Shown here piece after piece: positions 1 to 7,529 of a DNA stretch of 14,500 nucleotides. This stretch comes from Candidatus Nomurabacteria bacterium (GTDB taxonomy: Bacteria; Patescibacteriota; Minisyncoccia; Phycocordibacterales; UBA9973). The notes under the pieces are model-generated. The model saw only the letters and a list, made by a program, of their open reading frames with translations. It ran no database searches and was not told the origin of the DNA. How positions within the stretch are numbered: position 1 is the first letter of the stretch; every line of letters starts with the position of its first letter. The stretch is taken from the NCBI GenBank assembly GCA_943356425.1, contig CALRFE010000014.1:1-14500 (forward strand). Reading direction: 5' to 3'. Made by a program: the position numbers and the translations under genes.

Positions 1-578
1 GCGGCATGATACTTTTTTGTATTGTGCTTCTCGGTTTCATTATGACCCCTTATCAAGGCAAGCAATCAGTGCTCTATCGGTCGCTCAATCTTGATAACAC
101 ACCATTTGACCTTTCTCATTTGAACGAAAAATCTCTCTCAACGATACTGCGAGAATCTTTTGCGAATAAAAAAAATCCTGCAGTTCATACAGATACATTT
201 GAGACGCCTCCTGCTGAGACCCGCCTGCTCATCTGGCCATTTTATATAAAGAAGATGATTGTGAATCCGCTCGGTTTTGGTCCGAATACGCACATGGATT
301 CATATATCCCCAATATCAATGGGGGATACTTAAGTTCTGGTCCGCACAGCACCTATCTTCAGATTTGGCTTTGGGGCGGGCTTCTAGGGCTCGGCAGTTT
401 TCTTTATATTTTATTTTTTGCATTCAAGAATAGTGTTTTAAAGATGCGATTAAACTTTAATGTTCAGACGGTCGCAATACTAGGGATCCTTACGACACTT
501 GCGGTCGCTATCTTATTTGATGATAGCCTTTCCATGTACGCGTTTTGGGCGATCATGGCGCTTTCAATCCGGAGATAG
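1..578 (+). CDS. O-antigen ligase / polysaccharide polymerase-like membrane protein, C-terminal part
   Basis: The frame is open to the left edge, so this is the 3' end of a longer gene; the first visible ATG (position 6) is probably internal. The roughly 190 residues contain hydrophobic segments at about 1-12, 113-138 and 150-187 around a large soluble loop. The loop ends in GFGPNTH followed by a histidine in SSGPHSTYLQIWLWGG, the pattern expected of the Wzy_C / WaaL family: a periplasmic loop, a conserved His, then a Gly-rich membrane helix. Family members join lipid-linked glycans to an acceptor or polymerise them on the outer face of the membrane. It lies beside glycosyltransferases, a flippase and an initiating sugar transferase, which fits. 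Its stop is 1 nt from the end of the convergent methyltransferase gene, leaving no room for a separate terminator. Polymerase versus ligase cannot be decided from this fragment. Confidence 0.72.
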   Translation, partial: GMILFCIVLLGFIMTPYQGKQSVLYRSLNLDNTPFDLSHLNEKSLSTILRESFANKKNPAVHTDTFETPPAETRLLIWPFYIKKMIVNPLGFGPNTHMDSYIPNINGGYLSSGPHSTYLQIWLWGGLLGLGSFLYILFFAFKNSVLKMRLNFNVQTVAILGILTTLAVAILFDDSLSMYAFWAIMALSIRR

Positions 579-579
579 T

Positions 580-1428
580 TCACGCAATATCGAATATGAG
601 CCTTTCGGTGCCTGCTGTACCTTTTTTAATGCACAAAATATTTCCATTCCAACCGATCGGTACGAATACGCGATCGATCAGATCGACCACTCCATCATCG
701 AGCGGTATGAGCGATGTTCTGTAATTTTTTTGTTTCTGGTCCGCTGTTAAGAGCCGTTCTTCGTCCCTGATGGTCTCGAGCAGTCCTTGTTCCATGATCA
801 GATATAGATCGAATGTGGTATCGAGTATCTCTTTGAATTTTTTCACACCATCCCAATACTCAAATTGGAGAAAAGAAACTTTTGTTCTGACTGTTTCTAT
901 CCCTCCTAGAATTATCTTGTAGTCGAATCCCTCAGCGTCGATCTTCAAGAAATCTATTTTTTCTATGTTGTTGCTCGAAACATATTCGTCGAGTCTCCTG
1001 AGGGAATATCGGATCCCCGTATCTTTTCCTTTGTGATTCGGGTTGACGACAAATGACTGACTCTCTTCATAATACACACAATTGTCCTCGTCTTTGTCAG
1101 ACAGGCCGAATTCGTTCAAAATGATATCGTGTTTCGGAAAAAGTGCCATCTGTTTTTTGAGTGACGCGATCGCTCTGATGTTCGGTTCAAAGAGGTGATA
1201 TGAACAATCGGGATGTATTGTGTAAAATACGAGATCTTCGCGTGCTCCTACATCAAAGACGACCGAAAGACGATCTTTAAGTAACGTAAAGATTCGCAGT
1301 TCTTCTTTTGGAATCTCTGGATTGCCGTGATGCTCCATTCCGAGCCGTTTGATCTTTCTGATGAATGTGATGGCATCGCTCGGCAATATTCGTAACAGTC
1401 TATTCCGTATTTTTTTAATCGTTGACAT
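580..1428 (-). CDS. FkbM-family SAM-dependent methyltransferase
   Basis: This 282-residue protein shows the FkbM pattern: a SAM-binding motif I VVFDVGA (56-62), an acidic residue ending the second strand at FEPN (80-83), and the family signature IDFLKIDAEGFDYKI (158-172). FkbM enzymes O-methylate hydroxyls, and in polysaccharide loci they are usually taken to methylate sugars. I chose the ATG at 1428 because the alternative 15 codons upstream is a TTG inside the preceding gene. The chosen start overlaps the preceding glycosyltransferase stop by 14 nt, which suggests translational coupling. It is the last gene of the minus-strand operon. In motif I the usual Gly-rich stretch (often VGANxG) reads VGAREDL, so the SAM loop is somewhat divergent. 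Family assignment is firm; the substrate is unknown. Confidence 0.85.
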   Translation of the reverse strand: MSTIKKIRNRLLRILPSDAITFIRKIKRLGMEHHGNPEIPKEELRIFTLLKDRLSVVFDVGAREDLVFYTIHPDCSYHLFEPNIRAIASLKKQMALFPKHDIILNEFGLSDKDEDNCVYYEESQSFVVNPNHKGKDTGIRYSLRRLDEYVSSNNIEKIDFLKIDAEGFDYKIILGGIETVRTKVSFLQFEYWDGVKKFKEILDTTFDLYLIMEQGLLETIRDEERLLTADQKQKNYRTSLIPLDDGVVDLIDRVFVPIGWNGNILCIKKGTAGTERLIFDIA

Positions 1429-3403
1429 GTTCTGATTGTTTAAATAATGCTTTGTATTTTTCTCTATTTTCAATCAGGTATTTAGGCAATCTTGTTTCGT
1501 CTGTCCAAAATCTGATACGTCGCCCTTTGATATCTTTGTTCCTAGACAAGACATCTGCTATTTTTGATTTAGTATCGTCAGTATTGATCTCATGATAACT
1601 GTACGACTCGATCTTGTCTTTGATCCGCTCTGCACCCCCTTGGAACGTAAAATGCCAACCACCGTTCCGAACAACCGTGTATTTTGTTTTTCCATCTGTC
1701 CGCAGATGATTGAGGCAAGCATCCTTGATATTCTTGTATTTTGTCCCAATGGTACCGGTCCAACCAGCCCAATCCTCATTTGAACGATTATTTAAATAAT
1801 ACACATATGCGTCTTGCTTGAATTTATAGACGTCATCTTTTGAATAATCAATACTTGCTTCAGGATTCCAGATCTCGTCCAAGTCAGACACAAAGCAAAA
1901 ATCATCATCAGAAAGTCCGGCGAGCGGTTTTTTGACGCATTCTTTTTCATAAAAATCTCGCAAATAATGATCGTCGCCCGGGGGAATATTATCAGACGCC
2001 AGCGCGTAGGTGAGTGCTGCTCTCTCTAGTTCGGATGTTTTTGGATCAGCAAGACGTACATGGAGGTCATTGAAATCCTTGAGTGGTCGATTGATCACAT
2101 AATGGATGATTTTGTGTTCGAATTTTTTGAACAGGTGCTTGTTTTTTTCATAGAACAGCTCCTTCGGCATTCCCGAGTGGGTGAGTGTCGATTCAACGAG
2201 CACGAAGTAGTCAACGTACGGGTCGAGCACGTTCAGGCGGATCTCAAGCGTTTCAAGTTCGTTAAAAAAATTGAACGCATCATATACTTTTATTTTTTTG
2301 CGGTATTCCGCGCGTTCTACTTTTGAAAGCCACATCCGCTCTCTCTTTTTTTCAGCGATATGATCGAATGGCTGTCGTAGTTTGTTCGTGATGTCTTTCG
2401 TCTCGTTGATTACTGATTTCGCTATATTTTTGATCTTGATCGGAGTATGGTCTTTTAAAAATTCGCGCAGTCCTTTCCGCTCTGTCGCGGGGGTATTCTT
2501 CGTGCTACCTGAGTAAATATCTTTATGCGCCTTCATATATATATTTAGTTCTTTACAGCATGTCGCATAATCAGAGAGCACTCCTTTTCTGTCCAAGTAA
2601 TGCCAGCCACTCGTAATATTATATCCCAAACTCCAATAACCATCAGAAATGTTATGTCGGCCCCAGTATTTTGGCGCGATACAGAACTTGAGATTTTCAT
2701 TGAGCCATGCAGGAAACCATGCGAAGCTTGAGTTAGAAAGTATGAGATAATGCGCGTTTTTTATGATAATGTAATCTTTCGCGATACTGAAATGAAAGAC
2801 GTCATATCTTGGAAAGAATTTTTTTGCTGTGAAGACATCGTCCGTGATGACAATAAATCTGAAGTTCTTGTTGATAGAGAGCATTTCTGTCACCGCATCG
2901 TGCCAATATTTTTTATCCAAAAAGAAATCTTTTGCGCGCGCGTATTCACCGCCACGAAAATTAATGACACACGTATTATCATCGGCATAATCAGAACACT
3001 CGTATTCTTTTTTGATAGCGAGCCACTTTCGGATCTCATCTTTTCGATGCACAATATATTGTTCGTCCTGCATGAGTCCGTCGATCTTGGTATTATCAGA
3101 AACAGCGGTCAGACCTTTATCGTGCGTTCTGATGTCGGCACCTGAAAGAGGATGCACGATCTTTTTTTCGGCATAATAATGAAATATTCCATCAGGCAAG
3201 ACGGTCGGTGGTCCGCCTTCAGGACCATCACCACCGATGACGGTCTCCCCAAAATCTAGATTGAAAAAATCACCTCCTTTGAAATTTTGGGGCGACTTGA
3301 TGCCGAACGCGTATCCACGATCCATCGCAATGACTCTTGTTGCGATATAACAGGCGAGCTGATTTCCTAGTCCTTGTCCTTTGTAAAATTCGGTTACGAT
3401 CAT
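1415..3403 (-). CDS. Two-domain glycosyltransferase: GT11-like (fucosyltransferase) N-terminus, GT17-like C-terminus
   Basis: This 662-residue protein appears to be two glycosyltransferases in one chain. Residues 1-290 resemble alpha-1,2-fucosyltransferases (GT11): GQGLGNQ at 9-15, the donor-site arginine region NFRGGEY at 148-154 (classical form HxRRGDY, so the second Arg is Gly and the Asp is Glu), and SNSSFAWFPAWL at 223-234. A charged linker follows at about 300-372. Residues 373-650 resemble GT17 (beta-1,4-N-acetylglucosaminyltransferase III-like): YDAFNFFNELETLEIRL at 374-390, an acidic SDLDE at 506-510 as likely metal/nucleotide site, and GGWHFT at 581-586. No signal peptide or membrane helix is seen, so it should act in the cytoplasm or at the inner membrane face. 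The start lies 18 nt after the epimerase stop. Gmd and Fcl encoded in the same window would supply GDP-fucose to the first domain. Specificities are inferred only. Confidence 0.78.
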   Translation of the reverse strand: MIVTEFYKGQGLGNQLACYIATRVIAMDRGYAFGIKSPQNFKGGDFFNLDFGETVIGGDGPEGGPPTVLPDGIFHYYAEKKIVHPLSGADIRTHDKGLTAVSDNTKIDGLMQDEQYIVHRKDEIRKWLAIKKEYECSDYADDNTCVINFRGGEYARAKDFFLDKKYWHDAVTEMLSINKNFRFIVITDDVFTAKKFFPRYDVFHFSIAKDYIIIKNAHYLILSNSSFAWFPAWLNENLKFCIAPKYWGRHNISDGYWSLGYNITSGWHYLDRKGVLSDYATCCKELNIYMKAHKDIYSGSTKNTPATERKGLREFLKDHTPIKIKNIAKSVINETKDITNKLRQPFDHIAEKKRERMWLSKVERAEYRKKIKVYDAFNFFNELETLEIRLNVLDPYVDYFVLVESTLTHSGMPKELFYEKNKHLFKKFEHKIIHYVINRPLKDFNDLHVRLADPKTSELERAALTYALASDNIPPGDDHYLRDFYEKECVKKPLAGLSDDDFCFVSDLDEIWNPEASIDYSKDDVYKFKQDAYVYYLNNRSNEDWAGWTGTIGTKYKNIKDACLNHLRTDGKTKYTVVRNGGWHFTFQGGAERIKDKIESYSYHEINTDDTKSKIADVLSRNKDIKGRRIRFWTDETRLPKYLIENREKYKALFKQSEHVND

Positions 3404-3421
3404 TTTATATAGATGATTTTT

Positions 3422-4426
3422 CTACTTCCAAAAACTGTAGACGTTCTTGGATACTTCGTACTGCATATTTTTAGATTTTCGTACGGGTTGCTTCTTTGCC
3501 CATACAAACATCTCTCGTATCGTCGTCTCGATGTCGGTATGGTCCTTGAAGCCGAGTATTTTTTTTGCTTTCGCGTGATGACAATATGCATCTTTTACTT
3601 CATGTCTACTCTCAAGATGTTCTATTTTTGGATCGTATCCGAACTCTTGGGCGATCTTTCGGACAAGCGATGCGATCTTTCCTATCTCATATTCGGTGTC
3701 GGCCCCGATATTGAAAGTATCACAGTCCGCCGTGTGCATGAGTTTTTCGAACGGTTCCATACAGAATTGAATATCAGAAAAAGCTCGCTTCTGTGTACCA
3801 TCACCGAAGATACCTATATTTTCTCCCGCTAATGTTTTTTTGATCCAGATGCCGATCACATTCCGATATTTATCCCAAATATTCTGCTGTATGCCGATCA
3901 CATTATGCGGTCTGACGATGCTGTATTTCAGGCCGAACTGATCGTATGCTTGCTTGAGATCCATCTCAACGGTGTATTTTGCGATGCCGTATGGATCGAC
4001 TGGTAGCGGAACCTGGCTTTCTTTGAATGGAGGCTTTCCGTGACCGTAAACAGCCATCGAGGAAGTGAATATGATTTTCTGTACGTCATATTTGATGCAG
4101 TTGTTGATGACATTTACCGAGCAGAGCAGATTATTGGTGTAGTTGAAATTACGGATGAACGGCGAAAGACCTTCAGCGGCGTATGCGGCAAAGTGATAGA
4201 CGTAATCGGGCTTACACTTTTTAAATATTTTTTCGAGAGCTTTCTGATCGATGAGATCTATTTTGTAGAACTGTTTATCTTTGATCAATCGTTTGTCTAC
4301 ATAATCCAGATATCCGCCTGATAAATTATCAATACCAAAGACGGTGTATCCCTTATCAAGGAGATAGGTAGAAAAATGTGAGCCGAGCAGTCCTGCGACG
4401 CCGGTAACTAGGATCTTTTGAGCCAT
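3422..4426 (-). CDS. NAD-dependent sugar epimerase/dehydratase (UDP-glucose 4-epimerase-like, extended SDR)
   Basis: This is a 334-residue extended short-chain dehydrogenase. The Rossmann motif TGVAGLLGSH has glycines at 9, 12 and 15. The catalytic triad is visible as SS at 122-123 (TSSMAVYG) and YGIAK at 146-150 (Tyr146, Lys150). VRPHNVIG at about 171-178 is the substrate-loop pattern of nucleotide-sugar epimerases. It probably interconverts or modifies an NDP-sugar used by the neighbouring transferases. UDP-glucose/UDP-GlcNAc 4-epimerase is the nearest guess, but dTDP-glucose dehydratase-like enzymes share these motifs. The ATG at 4426 lies inside the end of the upstream GT2 gene (19-nt overlap), so the two are probably cotranslated. 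There is no recognisable Shine-Dalgarno sequence. Length is normal for the family and all catalytic residues are present. Confidence 0.87.
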   Translation of the reverse strand: MAQKILVTGVAGLLGSHFSTYLLDKGYTVFGIDNLSGGYLDYVDKRLIKDKQFYKIDLIDQKALEKIFKKCKPDYVYHFAAYAAEGLSPFIRNFNYTNNLLCSVNVINNCIKYDVQKIIFTSSMAVYGHGKPPFKESQVPLPVDPYGIAKYTVEMDLKQAYDQFGLKYSIVRPHNVIGIQQNIWDKYRNVIGIWIKKTLAGENIGIFGDGTQKRAFSDIQFCMEPFEKLMHTADCDTFNIGADTEYEIGKIASLVRKIAQEFGYDPKIEHLESRHEVKDAYCHHAKAKKILGFKDHTDIETTIREMFVWAKKQPVRKSKNMQYEVSKNVYSFWK

Positions 4427-5193
4427 GGAAGCGTTTTCTTTAGAAATTCTTTGATAATGTATTCGGTATTCCAGAATAATTTATTCTCATTAAACTTTTT
4501 GAGCACGTACTGGTATTCCTGTTTTTTTACCGCATCGTTTATCTGCCCGGTTTGTTTTTTGTCCTGATGTGTTATCTGGTGGATGCCAAGTCGGTTGACG
4601 ACATTGATCGTGTTTAGGATCTTCGGCTCGCCATATCGGTCGTAGCATCGCTTGTAATAATCACAATCCATGAGCCACTTCAGATTTTCATCAAAGAGGA
4701 GCGGGTCTTCGTTCCGTATCGTGAGCACTGAAGGGGAACTGATCGTATTTTTTTCCAGGTGTATTTTTTGATTGTATTTCGGATAGAACGGTCTGTAAAA
4801 ATTGACGCCATCTGCTGTGTGTTCGCATGCAGTGACGAGCCAGTTGTCCTTTTCCATATCAAAAGCACTCACGATCTCCTCAAGCGATCTTTCGGAATAC
4901 AAAAAATCGTCTTGAAAAAGTATCTTGATCAATTTTCCGGTTGCGTGTTTGATCGCGTTGTTGGTATTAGCAGAATTTCCCGTCATTCCGATGTGTTTGA
5001 AATATTTGATATCCAAACTATCGTTGTAGGTATCACAAAGCTCTTTGATGACGTCATCTTTTGAATGGTCGGATATAACGACATCAAAATCCTTGAATGT
5101 TTGACGAGCAAGAATATCCAAGCTCTGTTTCAAGAATTCCTTCCCAAAACCTCGCATTTCATATGTTGGTATACAGATACTCAAGAGTCTCAT
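4408..5193 (-). CDS. Family 2 glycosyltransferase
   Basis: This 261-residue GT-A fold enzyme begins with the GT2 opening SICIPTY (5-11). It continues with QTFKDFDVVISDHSKDD (31-47, nucleotide-binding strand) and TGNSANTNNAI (71-81), and has the metal-binding acidic pair in LFQDDF (Asp95, Asp96). No membrane helix is visible, so it is likely a cytoplasmic enzyme adding one sugar from an NDP-sugar to a lipid-linked acceptor. It is the first gene of the minus-strand operon that continues with the epimerase, the two-domain glycosyltransferase and the FkbM gene. In VVISDHSKDD, His and Ser take the place of the usual second Asp and its neighbour (VVDDGS). It starts 57 nt from the divergent GT2 gene. 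Donor and acceptor cannot be read from sequence. Confidence 0.85.
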   Translation of the reverse strand: MRLLSICIPTYEMRGFGKEFLKQSLDILARQTFKDFDVVISDHSKDDVIKELCDTYNDSLDIKYFKHIGMTGNSANTNNAIKHATGKLIKILFQDDFLYSERSLEEIVSAFDMEKDNWLVTACEHTADGVNFYRPFYPKYNQKIHLEKNTISSPSVLTIRNEDPLLFDENLKWLMDCDYYKRCYDRYGEPKILNTINVVNRLGIHQITHQDKKQTGQINDAVKKQEYQYVLKKFNENKLFWNTEYIIKEFLKKTLPWLKRS

Positions 5194-5250
5194 ACCTACA
5201 GATACTATAGTTTCGTGTTACAATTGTAAAGCTTTACACCTATATATAGT
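5194..5250. promoter_or_regulatory. Divergent intergenic region with a 14-bp perfect palindrome
   Basis: The 57-bp gap between the two divergent GT2 genes holds a perfect palindrome, TGTAAAGCTTTACA, at 5225-5238. Read leftwards, TTTACA (5225-5230, minus strand) is followed after 15 bp by TATAGT (5204-5209), a plausible though short-spaced promoter for the minus operon. Rightwards, the matching TTTACA (5233-5238) has no good -10 before the ATG at 5251; only the AT-rich TATATATAGT abuts the start. The palindrome could be paired -35 boxes or a dimeric repressor site. Neither is proven by sequence. Confidence 0.4.
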
Positions 5251-6072
5251 ATGCCAATTATAAGTATTTTATTGCCGACGTATAAAAACCCGCCTTATCT
5301 CATGCGTGCGATACGGAGCGTCACGACACAGTCCTTTTCTGATTGGGAGCTCATTATTGTTGATGATGGGCTCATTCACGAAAGAAGACAAGCAGTCGAT
5401 GTTCTCGCCAAGGATGACCCGAGGATCATACTTGTCTCGAACGAAGGGAACCTCGGTATACAAAAATCGCTCAACAAGGGTCTTTCGATCGCGCGTGGTA
5501 TGTACATCGCGCGGATCGACGACGATGATGCGTGGACCGATACTCTGAAACTTGCGGAGCAGGTACAGTTCTTGGATGACCATCATGATCATGTTTTGGT
5601 CGGGACGGGTGCGATCGTCGTTGATGCAGAAGCAAAAGAATTGACGAAATATCTTTTACCAAAAGATGACACTCTCATACGGAAACAAATGCTCAGAAAA
5701 AATTGTTTCGTTCATTCCTCGGTCCTCTATCGCAGGACAGAAGCACAAGAAGTCGGTGGATATTCTCTAGAAAAAACAGCGCTCCATATTGAAGATTATG
5801 ATCTCTGGCTCAGGTTGGGAAGTGTTGGGAAGATCCACAACATCTCATCGTATGCGGTCTCTTTCACGATGCATCCAGATTCTTTGAGTGCAAAGAATAA
5901 ACGAGATCAATTCCGCCGTTCGATCGAACTCATACGAAAATTCAAAAAAGCATACCCTAATTATTTCACGAGTATGTGTATCGCGTATGCGCGTCTCTTT
6001 GCGTACACTTTTTTCAATTTTCTTCCTCGCTCGTTCAAGAATAAGATCTTTCAATTATACAAGACGTACTGA
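5251..6072 (+). CDS. Family 2 glycosyltransferase
   Basis: This 273-residue GT2 enzyme has a full set of motifs: SILLPTYKNPPYL (5-17), WELIIVDDG (32-40), the DxD region ARIDDDDAW (87-95), and EDYDLWLRLG (181-190), where the ED pair holds the likely catalytic base. The C-terminal 60 residues are basic and aromatic, which could support membrane association. It is the only + strand gene in an otherwise minus-strand stretch. It diverges from the preceding GT2 gene and converges with the flippase gene with only 5 nt between stops. Its sequence is clearly different from the other GT2 here, so it is not a recent duplicate. No Shine-Dalgarno is visible, and the AT-rich run directly before the ATG suggests a very short or absent leader. 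Specificity is unknown. Confidence 0.88.
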   Translation: MPIISILLPTYKNPPYLMRAIRSVTTQSFSDWELIIVDDGLIHERRQAVDVLAKDDPRIILVSNEGNLGIQKSLNKGLSIARGMYIARIDDDDAWTDTLKLAEQVQFLDDHHDHVLVGTGAIVVDAEAKELTKYLLPKDDTLIRKQMLRKNCFVHSSVLYRRTEAQEVGGYSLEKTALHIEDYDLWLRLGSVGKIHNISSYAVSFTMHPDSLSAKNKRDQFRRSIELIRKFKKAYPNYFTSMCIAYARLFAYTFFNFLPRSFKNKIFQLYKTY

Positions 6073-6077
6073 TCGCA

Positions 6078-7520
6078 TCATCTAATGATCGCGAGCATTT
6101 CCATAAAGAGCGGATCGCGTAGTGTTCGAAGTGTCGCGATATAGGAAATTATGGCGATAAGAATTGTGTATAGGAAATATATTCCAAATTGTTCGCATAG
6201 TATGATCATGATTGCCATGATCGTGTTTGCAATAAATACCTTGCCGAGTTTTGGGATAATGCTGAATGTAAAGAACTGTTTAAGCCGATGCCAGCTGATA
6301 CCGAGGATGATGAGCTGGGCAGCTACAGTAGCAAGCGCTGCTCCGACGGCACCGTATCTCGGAATAAGATAGAGATTAAGTAGGATATTGAACACCACAC
6401 CGATGATCGTCGCGACGATGAATCTCTTTTGTAGATTCTTCGTGTAGATGATGTTGGTCAAGATGATGTTGGGAAAGACGGCCAATACAGAGACCATGAG
6501 CACACCGAGAACAGGGCCACCTGTCTGATATGCCGATCCAAAGATCAGTAACATGATTTTCGCGCTAAAAATGAATCCGCCGAGTGCGATCGGTAGCCCG
6601 ATCATGATGACCAAGAGCATAATTTTTTCAAAGATGCGTGTTGATGCCTCGACATCCGATTCGTTCTTCGACATGATTGGAAATATTGAGATCCCGATGA
6701 AGACCGGAATGATCGCTAAAAATTGCACGAGCCGTTGTCCTGCTGCGTAGAGACCAACTGCGACCGCTCCTTGCATCTGTCCGAGCATGATGCTGTCGAT
6801 ACTGAAAAGTATTGCCGAAAGACTGAGCGCAATAAAAGGCAGTGTAAAATTAAAGATGACCTTGAATGTTTTTTTTGAAAATTTCCAGTTAATCTTCGCC
6901 AATTCTTTCCGAAGCGTAGAGAGCATGAACACATTCGCGATAATGCTTCCGATGGCATATGCGATTGCAAGTGAAAGCGGATCAGCTTTCTTGATGAGGA
7001 GTGCTATTCCCAAAACAGTTATGATGCTGTTCATCAAGATCTTTGAGAATGCTTCGCGTTCCATCTTTTCAAATGATCGATTCACTGAAAAAACAAATTC
7101 ACGGAGCGAATCCGAAAAAGCAAGAAGTGATAGTACGATGACCAATTTCATTTCGAGCGCGATGGTTCCGAAATAGGGGACACAAAGTACTGCGACAATA
7201 AGAGAGGCTGTTAAGAGAACGAGCTTAAAAAAAAGTGAAGCTGAAAGATACTGATATCGATCGGTGTTGTTGTTGGACAGCTCTCTTGTGATGAATGTGT
7301 TGATTCCGATATCTCCAAAGACGAAGAACAGCGAAACAAATGCGAGTGCATATGAAAATATACCCCATCCTTCGACGCCGAGCGTCCGGGTGGCGAACAC
7401 GACGACGATGAGCTTGAGGATACGTCCGATAATATCGCCAAAGAAAAGCCAGAACGTATTTTTTGCAAATGTCTGTCGTGTGTTCGTATTCTTAAAGAGA
7501 AAGTTCTTGATTTTTTCCAT
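6078..7520 (-). CDS. Polysaccharide flippase (Wzx/RfbX-like, MOP superfamily)
   Basis: This 480-residue, strongly hydrophobic protein has about 12-14 predicted membrane segments. The first follows a short basic N-terminus at about residues 18-42 (NTFWLFFGDIIGRILKLIVV) and repeated hydrophobic blocks run to the C-terminus. The pattern matches oligosaccharide flippases of the MOP superfamily, including GVEGWGIFSYALAFVSLF after the first helix and the paired-domain layout. Such proteins move undecaprenyl-linked oligosaccharides across the cytoplasmic membrane for polymerisation or ligation. It starts 9 nt after the stop of the sugar transferase gene and is almost certainly cotranscribed with it. 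The pair therefore encodes initiation and export of the repeat unit. A general lipid II-type MATE flippase (MurJ) is less likely because of the surrounding glycosyltransferases. Confidence 0.88.
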   Translation of the reverse strand: MEKIKNFLFKNTNTRQTFAKNTFWLFFGDIIGRILKLIVVVFATRTLGVEGWGIFSYALAFVSLFFVFGDIGINTFITRELSNNNTDRYQYLSASLFFKLVLLTASLIVAVLCVPYFGTIALEMKLVIVLSLLAFSDSLREFVFSVNRSFEKMEREAFSKILMNSIITVLGIALLIKKADPLSLAIAYAIGSIIANVFMLSTLRKELAKINWKFSKKTFKVIFNFTLPFIALSLSAILFSIDSIMLGQMQGAVAVGLYAAGQRLVQFLAIIPVFIGISIFPIMSKNESDVEASTRIFEKIMLLVIMIGLPIALGGFIFSAKIMLLIFGSAYQTGGPVLGVLMVSVLAVFPNIILTNIIYTKNLQKRFIVATIIGVVFNILLNLYLIPRYGAVGAALATVAAQLIILGISWHRLKQFFTFSIIPKLGKVFIANTIMAIMIILCEQFGIYFLYTILIAIISYIATLRTLRDPLFMEMLAIIR

Positions 7521-7529
7521 TCCGTTGGT

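Noticed and set aside
1429..1473. TTG start adding 15 residues to the FkbM methyltransferase
   Set aside because: It is a weak start codon within the upstream gene, adds a non-conserved stretch, and an ATG follows at 1428.
2750..3145. 131-codon + strand open frame opposite the two-domain glycosyltransferase
   Set aside because: It is antisense to a gene with clear family motifs, has no start signal and its translation shows no recognisable domain.
5251..6072. The two adjacent GT2 genes as a recent inverted duplication
   Set aside because: They share only family motifs; the remaining protein sequence and the lengths differ.
6787..7176. 129-codon + strand open frame opposite the flippase gene
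   Set aside because: Shadow of a hydrophobic coding sequence on the other strand; no promoter or motif.
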